64,000 nucleotides of DNA from Clitoria ternatea (Eukaryota > Streptophyta > Magnoliopsida > Fabales > Fabaceae). A model generated the notes under the pieces. That model had not been told where the DNA came from and made no database searches. It was given only the letters and a program-made list of their open reading frames with translations. Numbering within the stretch: position 1 is the stretch's first letter; each line of letters begins with the position of its first letter. Of this stretch, positions 22,501 through 33,367 are shown in pieces. The translations under genes and the position numbers were made by a program. The stretch is taken from the NCBI GenBank assembly GCA_037962975.1, contig CM075670.1:150912501-150976500 (forward strand), read 5' to 3'.

Positions 22501-22871
22501 TTTTTCTCACATGAAGAAGACAAGGTTCTTTTAAAAAAAATAAGTATTTAAGAGTAAGGGAAAAGTGGTCATTTCCCAATTAAATTTTCCTATTTCTTTA
22601 GATTCTAAATTCTTAATGCTTTTTCTTTACCCAATTAATCAGAAAATAATAATAATCACTATAATTCTATTTTTATTTTTATTTTTTACCACACAGTAAT
22701 TATTTCTTTTATCCTTATAATTTAACCAATTTCTCATTTAACCACGCCCTTTTATTTAATTTAATTTATTCAAGATCTATTTAATAAAATTTTCATTAAG
22801 TTCACCCCTTAATTTATAATTTAATTATGTAAAACGCAATTTCATTAATTTTAATTAACAGGGATGTTACA
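19561..22871 (-). repeat. 3' LTR of G1 (3311 bp)
   Basis: On the minus strand it starts TGTAACATCCC at 22871 and ends GATGTTATA at 19561. It is a direct repeat of 59135-62183, visibly diverged. It has paired CTCGCTTGAGCGAA-type palindromes at 20015/20035 and 20105/20125 (both steps 20 bp), a donor-like AAAG/GTATCC (22374/22373) and an acceptor-like GGAGACAG (ends 21111). Confidence 0.88.
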
Positions 22872-24686
22872 CACACCCTCCCTTAAAATAGATTTTGCCC
22901 CTGAAATCAATGTACCTCAGTGAATAACTCCCAGAACCTTCGCCTCATTTCTGACTCCAGCTCCTATGTGCTCAAAATCTCATTAGCATGTTGCCATCAC
23001 ACTTTCAACAAAGGAATGTCTTTGCTTCTCAACCGCTTGGTTTGAAAAGCCTCCTTGTATAAAGGAGTAGCTGGAATCATCAAATCTTCCTTCAATTATA
23101 TAGAATCATCAAGAACCATCATACTATCACATGAAATGTACTTCCGAAGCTGAGATACATGGAAAACATCGTGTAACCATGAAAAGTTGGAGGAACCTTA
23201 ATCCTGTAAGGAACATCACCTATCCACTCCAGAATCTTGTGAGGACCAATGTAGTTTGGGCTTAACTTCTGACTCTTGAGAGATCTACCCATACTCTTTG
23301 GCGAGGAAACTCTAAGAAACCCCCGATCACACACTGCAAACTCTAACAACTAATGCCTAGTATCTTAATAGGTTTTCTGTTGATCCTGGGCCATTTTCAT
23401 CTTATCTCAAACCTTAGCCACTTGATCAGTCATCTATTGGACAATTTTTGGCCCCAACACCATAGCCTCATCGCCATCTGCCCAACATAGCAGAGTACAA
23501 CACTTCCTGCCATATAAAGCCTCATAAGGTGTCATCTTGATACTGCTATAAAAACTGTTGTTATTTGTAAACTCAATTAGAGGCAAAAATTTCTCCTAAC
23601 TGCCACCATGCTTTAATACACAAGCACGCAACAAATCTTTCAATGTCTAAATAGTACACTCATACTGATCATTCTTCTATGGATGATATGCCGAGCTCAA
23701 CCTCAACTTGGTCTCCAACTCTCTATGAAAACTCTCCCAAAACTTAGAGGTAAAGCGAAGATCTCTATCCAATATAATGATCGAGGGATTACCATGTAGG
23801 TGAACAATCTCCTTCACATATAACTCTGCAAGTCTCTCCAATGACCAGAGAAAGAAAATGAGCACACTTCGTCAAGCTGTCAATAATCACCCATATAGCA
23901 ATACAACCTAAACGGATCCGAGGCAAGCCAGATACAAAATCCATGGCGATGTTATCCTACTTCCATACATGAATATCCAAAGTCTGAAGTACCCCAGAAG
24001 GTTTCTGATTTTTAACCATGGATTTCAGGCATACCACACAACGCGTAACAAAATCAACAATGGCTTTCTTCATCCCTGGCCACCAGAACTGTCTCCTCAA
24101 ATCACTGTTCATCTTAGTCACATTAGGATGAATACTGATTGAACTTTTGTGAGCCTCTGATAAAATCCGACTCCTAAAATCACCACCAGTAAGTACCATA
24201 ATGTGATCCTTAAAGCGCCATAATCCATCAGAACCTTTGCTCAATGGTATCACCTTGCCCCTAGCTGAGGCATCAATCAATCTTTAGATCTCATCATCTA
24301 TCTCCTGGGCCTTAGATAAGGTTTCAAAAAGTCATTAGAAATCTTTAGCATACCAACTACCATTTGATTCGAAGTCCAAATAACCACATAAAGGTTCAAA
24401 TCATGAAAACTCTCAAGCAATTCATATTCTTTCACCATTAGAAAAGCAACATGTAAGGATTTCCTACTCAAGGCATCTACAACAACATTAGCCTTGCCTG
24501 GATGGTACTACAAGTGAAAATCATAACCCTTTAGATATTCCATCCAAAGCCTCTGTCTCATGTTAAGCTCTTTCTGATCAAACAAGTACTAGAAACTCTT
24601 ATGGTTGCTAAACACCACAAATCAGGAACCATAAAGATAATGCCGCTAAATCTTTAATGCAAAAACAACTACAACAAGCTCAAGAT
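22872..24686 (-). pseudogene. G1 pol, part 2: RNase H end, integrase, chromodomain remnant
   Basis: From the right: the end of RNase H (ADALSRK-like, about 24500-24480), the integrase zinc-binding region (24280-23957, with FRSRILSEAHKS, FWWPGMKKAI and the CVVCLKSMV pair of cysteines), the integrase core (HLHGNPSIIILDRDLRF within 23865-23677), the LSPNYIGPHKILEWIG segment (23349-23119), and a chromodomain-like remnant with ELESEMRRRFWELF (about 23045-22925). Stops interrupt each part. The purine-rich AAGGGAGGGTGTG just before the LTR is the polypurine tract. Confidence 0.85.
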
Positions 24687-27600
24687 TGACACGCCCTAGA
24701 AATTAGTGGGTAATTAAATAAATAAAATTTCGATAATAAAAATAGAGGATAAATTTTTTATGATTTAAAACAATTAAAGAATGGAAGAAATCGCAAGATA
24801 AAAACTTTAACAAGTAATCCCCAGACCCCTTTTTAATAACTTATCTCATATATAAAGATATGAGAAGGTGGATAATTAAATCAAAAGAGAGTCTTAGGTC
24901 ATCAATCTCATGATCATCAACAAGGATTAGTGGAAGTGTACAATTACATTAAGAAAATGAAAGGGAGTGGTAGAAGGTCAAAGGATGGTCCATTGAATTG
25001 TTAAAATGTATTAATTATACATGTAGGTCATTGTACAAACATATCATAGTCAAACAATACAAATTGTACCCCAAAACAGAGGAAAAAGTATGAAAACAGG
25101 GCCATGAATCAATTCAAGCACCCCATGAATCGATTCAAATGGTTCTGGGGTACAAAACAGTGAAAACAGGACCTCTTGAATCAATTCAAGCTCGTATGAA
25201 TCGATTCAAACATTCCTGGAACCAAAAACAGTGAAAACATAGGCCTATGAATCGATTCAAACTCGTATGAATCAATTCAAACGTCTCTGACTCTCCAAAC
25301 AGTGAAAACAGCACCTCTTGAATTAACCTGTTCCAGTTTCTATAAGTCACAAATCATGTATTTAAGCTATTGGAACCACCACACACCATCCAAAACTCAT
25401 AAAACTCATTTTGACCTTATTGGTTCCTTAATTATGCATGAACTTCATATGCAATCTTTATAAATTAGTCAATCAATCAAACATTATGCACACTAATGCC
25501 ATCAATTGGCCAAGAAACTTCATAATTAATATTTATTCATCAATATGGTAAGCTAAATCAACATGTCCTTATCAACATCAACCAATATTAAGGTCACTAC
25601 CCAAAAATTGGCCTTTCAAAATATATAAGGTCCAATTTTCACAAGTGACCCCCTAGAAGAATACATACTAACATTCATGAAATAAAATGAGCATATACAT
25701 ATATCCTTTGTTTTACAAAAGGAATGCCGGCCAAGGCTTACAAACTTCTATTCCATATTTACCTCCTCCATTACTCAATCCTCCAAAAGAGTAAAGTATT
25801 CAAAATACCTACATCAAGCTTTAAAAATGGCCACAAAGGAGGTGAGTAACATATACTAAATGATCCAAAATCATACATTATGATGATACCAATACATATA
25901 TGCATTACATGTGTTTCTCAAGAAGCATCATAAACTTCTTTCACACATCATCTCATTCCATTCAACATCATACATGTCCAAATCATTACATTCATAATTC
26001 ACACATCAAAATTATGGCATTCTCAATAAAGGTCATCACACATTCAATGTTAGTACCATAATTTCCTTTCTCTTTATTTAACAATCATTTATCGCCACCA
26101 CGGGCTACCAACTAGGCATATCTCCGGCTACATGCAAATGCTCTTATGGCTAATGCATATGCACAAAGGAATCAATAACAATTACAGATCCGACTGTGTG
26201 AAACAATATCATATCAAATGTGGGTCAAGCATAGGGTGTGCTACTATGCTCCTACTGTAGTAGTAAAAGTGTACACTTATATCTCAAATCATGCATGCTT
26301 AGCATCATATTTTACAGGTACCAAACCGCTATCGCCCATTTGTAGCACTAGTCACCCCGTGACTTACAGATTTAGTAACATGGCCTTACTTGCCATAAGT
26401 GCTACGGGCCTCCCCCGAACACACATCGAGAGAGTCATGCCCCGTCAAACACCGAGGTAACTTGCTCATTACAGAGCCGCCCGCCTACTAGGCCTGCCAC
26501 ATAGGGTGCCTCGCCACCAATCTAAGGACAACTTTGTGATTCCTAGAATCACTAAGGAGCAACAACAAATTACCCGTGCACTGGGTCGCCCTCCCACCGG
26601 GCCTGCCTATTGGAACCCCTAACATTCCATATAAGCAGCGAATGATATGCCATGGATGCAAATGCAATGTAGATCAAATGCATTCTCACACTATGCATCC
26701 TAAATGCCACTCCACCATCAATAATTCATCCTCAACACTTTAGTGGAACTTTAGGTTCTCATCATTCTCAACCATCCCAAACATTCATTGGATTTCATAC
26801 ACATACTAGTTAGTGGCAATCACAAATCATTAATTCATATATCATGGGATGTTCAATAACAACGTAATCAATACAATCACGGTTCCAAACCATTACAACA
26901 ACTCTCATCAATCATGAGTCAATTAAACATCATATTCATCATCCCACAAACATAAGCCACATAATACCATTCACTCTAAATACATTTTTAATCAAGTAGT
27001 CATCAATTCATTCATCCAAGCCAATTATCATAACACAATCATATACACACACATCACTAATGGATGAAATCAAGCATTTAGAGATGTTATCCCCTCCTAC
27101 CTTAAGAGAATTAGAAATCAACACGGTCTGAAAATCCCACCTCGTCGATGGGGTTGTTTCTTACATTATACAATATACCACACAATTATTCTCTATTCAA
27201 ACCACCAAGATTCAAGTGTTCTTAGTTAACTACTTGGTGTTTTATGCCTTTTTAATTCTTAATCCTTACTTATTTCATTTAATCCACCATAACCACCATG
27301 GGTTAGGTGCCCAAATTCATTATTATGCATTTAAGGCTAAACCCATTCATGGGTTTCCACATTAATAGTTCCCAACCACCATTATCAACCATTCACTATC
27401 ATTAATGGTTATTACTCATCATAAATAACAATTCCTATCATTAAATACATTCTCTTAGCATTAATAAATACTCTTCTACTCATATTTTTCATTTCCCCAA
27501 ATTATAGGGTTAGGGTTTCTCTAAAACCTAACAACTATCATCAATGTCCATCATCTTCACCATATTAATTGCCATTTTTGTGTACCCCTCAAGGCCCTCA

Positions 27601-28351
27601 TAAAACTCACATTAAAAGCACCCCACCTTAGGGTTTCTCATCATAAATGCTTCCCATTAACAACCTATATGTATTACCCTCTCAAAATCATATTAACCCA
27701 TAACCTAAGGCATAACACCATTAGAAATAGAGAGGAACTTACCTCAAGCCAAGAAAAGAGTAGGTTTCCAATGGAGAAGAAAGGGAGCACAAAAATGAGA
27801 GGGAAAGGGAGATATTTAAATCACCATTATCATTTCCCCCAAGCTTGAAGCAAAAATGAAAATAGAAGGAAGAAGGAGAGCACACCACACTTAGGGTTTA
27901 TAGAAAAAGAAGATGATGAGTGGGAGATAGATTGTGAAGAGAAAAAAGAGTGTATCAAGGGGAAGAAGAAGCAACGTGAATGGGAGAAGGGAAAAAGAGT
28001 TCAAGTGTTTTAATTTAATCCTTTCATTAAAACTTTCCTATTTTATAACCAATAGGATCTCTGTTCGGGCTCAATACTTTATCTAAAAATTATTCCGATT
28101 ACATATTCGGACTCCCAATAATATTCTTAATAGCCCTGACCAACAGTACCTCAATCGGAGATACTTGGTCCGTCACCCATATTTTAACCGGGTATTAGTT
28201 TCAATTATTTAAGTCACCATAAATTATGAAAAATCAAAAAATTTTCCAATTTAATCATTTCAATATTGTTGGGACATTAATCAATTTATATTTAATTATT
28301 CACTATTTATTTCTCTTAATTAATCATTTATATAAATTTTAGGATGTTACA
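24687..28351 (-). mobile_element. Solo LTR of a TGTAACATCC family, minus orientation
   Basis: Flanked by a perfect 5-bp duplication AAGAT (24682-24686 and 28352-28356), it starts TGTAACATCC on the minus strand at 28351 and ends GTGTCA at 24687, with no internal region. It shares the E1 LTR promoter block (GACCAAGTATCTCCGA, GGGAGTCCGAAT), a TATA-like GGTTATAAAAT (about 28050) and a TTGAG/GTAAGT donor at 27742, and it shares a G+C-rich block (about 26100-26640) with the 44581 solo LTR. Paired TGAATCGATTCA palindromes lie at 25105-25279. Recombination between two LTRs presumably removed the rest. Confidence 0.9.
25105..25279. repeat. Paired TGAATCGATTCA palindromes
   Basis: TGAATCRATTCA copies start at 25105/25126, 25177/25197 and 25248/25268: three pairs with internal steps of 21, 20 and 20 bp, separated by AAACAGTGAAAACAGG-like spacers. 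The pairs recur every 71-72 bp. Confidence 0.85.
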
Positions 28352-28356
28352 AAGAT

Positions 28357-29597
28357 CATAAGTAGGGTAGTTTTGCTCATATAACCTCAACTGTCATGAT
28401 GCATAAGCAATAGCATGACCCTCTTCCATCAAAACACACCTTAATCTAGACCTCGAGGCATCACAATACACATGAAACTCCTTTTTTATATCCGGAAATA
28501 CAAGAACTGGGCTGTAGTCAACTTTTTCTTTAACTTTGGTAAACTATGCTCAGAAGCATTATTCCATATAAAAGAATAATCCTTCCTAATTAGTTTGGTC
28601 ATAGGGAGCACAAGGCGTGAGAATCCCTCAATGAAACAATGATAATAACCTGTCAAACCTAAGAAACTCCTGACCTCTGTCACTATTTTGGGCTTTTCCC
28701 AAGCTAAACAACCTTAACCTTGGATGGATCAACAGAAACACCATCTTTGGAAATCCCATGACCTACAAATTACATACTTCCCACCTAGAATTCACACTTC
28801 AATAATTTAGCATAAAGTTGTTTCTCCCGCAACACTTGATGTACAGTGTAGAGATCTAGACATGCTCATCTACATATCGGGAATATACTAATATATCATT
28901 AATAAACACCACCACAAACTAGTCAAGATACTGCCAAAAATTTGGTTCATGTAGCTTATAAAAATAGTTGGGGCATTTGTCACCCTAAATGGCATCACCA
29001 TGTACTCAAAGTGGCCATATCTTGTCCTGAGCAGTGTTTTTGAAATATCCCCCAGCCTTACCCTAATCTATGGTAACCAGATCTTAAATCAATCTTAGAA
29101 AAGATGTAAGCTCCATGCAACTAATCAAGTAAATCATATATTTGAGGCAATGGGAATTTATTCTTAACCGTCAACTTGTTCAGTTATCGATAATCAACAC
29201 ACATTCTCATACTGCTATCTTTCTTTCTCACTAACAACATAGGAGCACCCCAGGGTGAGGCATTTAGTCCAATGAAGCCCTTCTCAAGTAACTCTTCCAC
29301 TTGCCTCTTTACTTCAGCCAACTCAACTCAAGACATCCGGTAAGGTGGACGAGACATTAGCTCGGCCCCCATAATCAAATCAATGGTGAAATCTACTTCT
29401 TTACTTGGAGGCAACCCTAGAATATCTTCCCGAAACACATCCAGAAACTCATATATCACAGGAATATCAACAGGGTTTGAACTATATTTCCCTACAAAAC
29501 AACAATTAACAAAATTTTAGAATTGAACTCACCACTATTTAGAACATATTGTTCAGGAGAATTCACCATTTTATGAAAACAGTCCACCATTACATGG
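28357..29597 (-). pseudogene. G1 pol, part 1: reverse transcriptase and start of RNase H
   Basis: Minus-strand traces in order: FPLPQIYDLL (about 29150), GAYIFSKIDLRSGYH (about 29110-29060), the catalytic block FINDILVYS (about 28900) and the connection EVRSFLGLTGYYHCFIEGFS with IWNNASEH (28683-28486). Stops and frame changes occur between blocks. The second half of RNase H continues beyond the solo LTR at 24686. Confidence 0.8.
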
Positions 29598-30112
29598 TTG
29601 GCAGATAGCCAATCCATTCCTAAGATGATGTCAAGGTTTTTTAGGGGTAAATATATCAAATTCACATCAAAAAGTCACTCTTTAAGTATCATAGTTAATT
29701 TTTCACACATAGTAATAGCTCTGACCGTTGGACCGGTCGGAGTAGAAACAATAATTGCATGCTCCATCACGACCATAGGTAAATTGAAGCGCCTAACACA
29801 ACTCTTAAAGATGAAAGAGTATGCAGCTCCCGAATCATATATCATATTTAAGGTATTACCCTAGATAGAATACTTACTATGTACGAAGTCATTATTTTTA
29901 GCCGCCTTTGAAACATCAAAAATAAAAACACATCTAGTGACCATATTTTGAGCACTCCCAGGCTGAGACTCACCTTTCCTCTGAGTTTGACCTCCACAGC
30001 CACCGCGCTTTGGCCACCCCTCTGAGTATCACCACCATGAGCCACAGAAGTGATGGCCCGACTTTTCTTCCCATTCTGTGATTGTCTTTGTGGCCAATCT
30101 GGCCTAACACAC
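29598..30112 (-). pseudogene. G1 gag end and aspartic protease
   Basis: Minus strand from 30112: PDWPQRQSQNGKKSRAI, then AHGGDTQRGGQ, then the protease active site IYDSGAAYSFI (about 29850-29815) and EHAIIVSTP. The D-S-G-A motif is typical of Gypsy proteases. Stops prevent a full product. Confidence 0.75.
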
Positions 30113-31374
30113 TGTTGGAAATATGCACTAAGAGCCTAAATAGGATGCATCATTTTGAATAAGGTATTTTTTTGTTAAATAGTTTAATAACCTTTATTTA
30201 TCCTTAGGGTAATAGGTTATATGAGAGTTATTCCTAAAATGTCCCTAGTCAAGTATTTACGCGGGGACATATAAATACATTAAGACTAATGTGTGAGTGT
30301 ACTAATGATCTAATCTCACAGATCATGGATATAGATGATATCAAGTCTTCACATGGGTACACATTAAGAGTAATGATGTATTGGACAGACCTACCATGAG
30401 AACGTTACATGGATCGTTACATGAATGTCATAAAGGATTCTTAATGTGATAATGGTATATGTAGTTCTTCGACCTGAAGTCACTATGATTCCTATATAAG
30501 GAGTTTGTTATTTCAATACAATCAAATGTCTTTTGTAACAAGAGGACTATAAAGGTTGTGATTAGGCAATGAACAAATTATATAGAGGGATGTGAGTGAT
30601 GTAGATGAGATTTGTCTCTCTTATGTGACAAGAGTGATATCTATAGGCCACTTGAAGGAGTGAGACTAAGGAAATGCATGGCCTTGCTAGAAAGAATATA
30701 TAATTATTCAGATAAAGTCTACTCTGGTATCAAGTAAAATAAATTGGGTCGTACAAGGATGACGCGACCATGCCTTTAGGATATTATGACAAAAGGAACA
30801 AACATAAAATAATTATCACTTGTAGGTTATGTTGATATTAAATAATATTCAGACATAATGATGAATTGCTAGATGTCGCTCTTATTTTATATTAATAATA
30901 AAATAGTTTATTATTAATATGACCGAGTATTTTACCTATAGGGTCACACATATGAAGTAAGCCCATAAGAAAATATTTTATTTTAGTTAGACTAAAATAA
31001 AACTATTAAGCCTAACTCATTTAGAATGAGTAAGGAGCCCACTCTTTAGAGAGAACAAATTAGGTCAAACCTAAACCTATAAATAGAGCATAAGATGCTC
31101 ATAGGTGGTTCACCAAAAAAGAGACACAAAATACACAAAATTTGCAAAAGCTACACGTCATCAAACTAGCATTTGGAAGGTGTAGAGTTTCTGGTGGGAG
31201 TACTCGTGTGGACTCCTAAAGGACGAGGCTAGGACTGCTTTGATTTTTTTCAAGAGGTAATCCTAAAACACTTAACAAATTTGATGTTTGTCTTATGCTT
31301 TAAAACATGAAGTTTTGCAAGTCCAATGGGAATCCTTGTATTTCCACTGTTTATGCACTAGGGATTCCCTAACA
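30113..31374 (+). mobile_element. Solo LTR of a Copia element
   Basis: A 1262-bp insertion in G1 gag, starting TGTTGGAAATATGC and ending CCCTAACA, the usual ends of this plant Copia LTR type. TATAAATA at 31078-31085 sets the plus orientation. The flanks are CACAC and CATGC, so the duplicated target is no longer exact. No internal coding is present. Confidence 0.8.
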
Positions 31375-32136
31375 CATGCTCTATCTGCCCATAGTGGTAA
31401 CAAGTAGGCTGGTTAACTTGACAGTCCTTGGAAAACTGCCCCTCCTTACCACACTTATAGCAAGTCTTCCCACTAGAATGGCCACCACCTCGACCTTGGG
31501 AAGAAGATGAAGAAGTAGTAGATGATCCTCCACGACCAGATTGCACCTACTTCTTGAAATTAGGCTCCTTGGCCTTCAAATGTTGCCTATCTTTCTTTGC
31601 TGATACTCTTTCCAATTACACTTCTTTAGCTAACCATGTCTTATTCACCAACGTAGCATAATCTTTGATTTCCAAAGGAACAATGACACTCTAAAGCTCC
31701 ACCCTCAAGCCAGATTCATATTTGCCTTTTGTACCCTCTAGTAAGAAAGGGTAATAGAAATCACAAAGTTCATCAAATTTGGCTATATACTTAACTACAA
31801 ACATCCTCTATTGTTTAAGTTTTAAGAATTTTATCTCCTTTCTCATTTTGTAGTTGTCACATAAGTATTTTGTAAGAAACCTCTTCTTGAGGTTTGTCCA
31901 AGTCAGGGTCTTAGCAGCTGCCACCATTTGGGTCTTGGTGCAAGTCCACCAAACCCAAGCCTTATCTTTTCACTGATAAGTAGCAAACAAAGCTTTCTGT
32001 TCCTCAGAATAGTCAAAATATTCAAATATTTGCTCCAAATCTTGAATACATATATAAGCACCATCTTGATCATACCTGCCTTTATAAATAGAGGGTGATC
32101 GCTTCAGAAATTTGTCCAAGGTTGGGCCAGACTCTG
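31375..32136 (-). pseudogene. G1 gag, middle and C-terminal part
   Basis: Starting right after the Athila insertion, the minus strand reads SGPTLDKFLKRSPSIYKG, an EYFDYSEEQKALFATYQ segment, diverged middle parts, then a GRGGGHSSGKTC-rich linker and a zinc knuckle CYKCGKEGQFSKDC (about 31480-31435). A second knuckle-like CYHYGQIEH has lost cysteines. Stops are present. Confidence 0.8.
32132..32136. repeat. Target site duplication CTCTG of Athila-1, left copy
   Basis: Identical to 58804-58808. Both copies continue the G1 gag frame outward, which confirms the insertion site. Confidence 0.93.
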
Positions 32137-33367
32137 TGATAGCCAACCATAAGCGCACGGGGTATCGCGTAATAAAAAGTTATCATTCCCACAAGGATTA
32201 TGCCCAAGTACTGATTTTATCAGCGATTTGATTATCTAGACCAATGATTTAATTTCAATAGAAATTTAAATTGACTTAAGAATAAAAATGCCCAAAGTAA
32301 ACACAAAGCTATTCGTAGTGAAAATCAAAGTACTTAATTGAAAACAATCAAGATTAGGTTCTTGGGAATTAAAAGTTTCACATGTTACTAAGTTTCAATG
32401 CAATTCAATTTCCCATTTATGAACTCTCGTTTCCTAAGGCAAGTTTTCCAAATTTAATTAGTGACTTTCTCTCGAAACCTCACTAATGTACCTAATTACC
32501 GAAGAACCATGTTCAATTTATTAATTAGATCCCTTACGCTTTATGAAAACCCGGTTATCCCTCAAAGGGCTTTGGCTATTTTCATAACCCAAATCCCTAG
32601 GTTCAATTTTATATGATTCAAACCATATGCCAATTTTTTGATTACCCACACCGTTTATAATCATCTACACTTATTTCTAAGCCTTCTAGAAGCATTAAAC
32701 ATCTATAAAATTGAATAAGAATCATGATTCATAAATGGAAAAATGAAGAACATCTCAAGTTTGGTTTACAAACATGCTACCCCTAATCCCTAGAATGGAG
32801 TTTAGTTTGCCATAAGGAAGATGATTACAATACCATAAATCAGAAATTCAATCTTAAACATGAAGGAAATCTTAATTACAAAATAAGGGTTTGGAGAAGA
32901 ATTAAAGTTCTCACTTTTGGTCCTAATCCAATGCCCCTAAAATCTAAAGATCCGATGTCGTTCTTGTTGATTCTTGAAATCCTCTCGAAAATCTCCTTCA
33001 AGAAGCTCTCGATTTTTTCACCCAAAATTGTCTTATGTCTCTCTATATGTCAGTTCCCCACGTTTTTGCCCTTTTTCATCTTTTAAAATTTTACAAAAAC
33101 TGAAGGTAACTGCTGCAACGTGTGAAATCCATTAGAAGTGAATCGTACTATGTAATGCCCAAAACGCCTAAAATTAAAAACTGGGCAAAAACCACTGGCA
33201 GTGGGAAATTCCACTGGCAGCGGTTTTCTCTGTCTCCATTTTCTTACTTCCTCCAGTGTGTTCCACGGCCAGTGTTTTTTCCACTGGCAGTGGCTTTCTC
33301 TGAACCTTGGCAAATATGCATTTTGAGGGTAATTTTAGGTTCCAGAGTACTTTCTTTGGTACGTTCT
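32137..33367 (-). repeat. Athila-1 3' LTR, distal part
   Basis: Matches 57246 to about 58550 of the 5' LTR with many substitutions. The remaining 258 bp are at 43183-43440, beyond the Athila-2 insertion. It holds CCACTGGCAGTGG palindromes at 33192, 33211, 33263 and 33281 (pair steps 19 and 18 bp). Confidence 0.9.
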
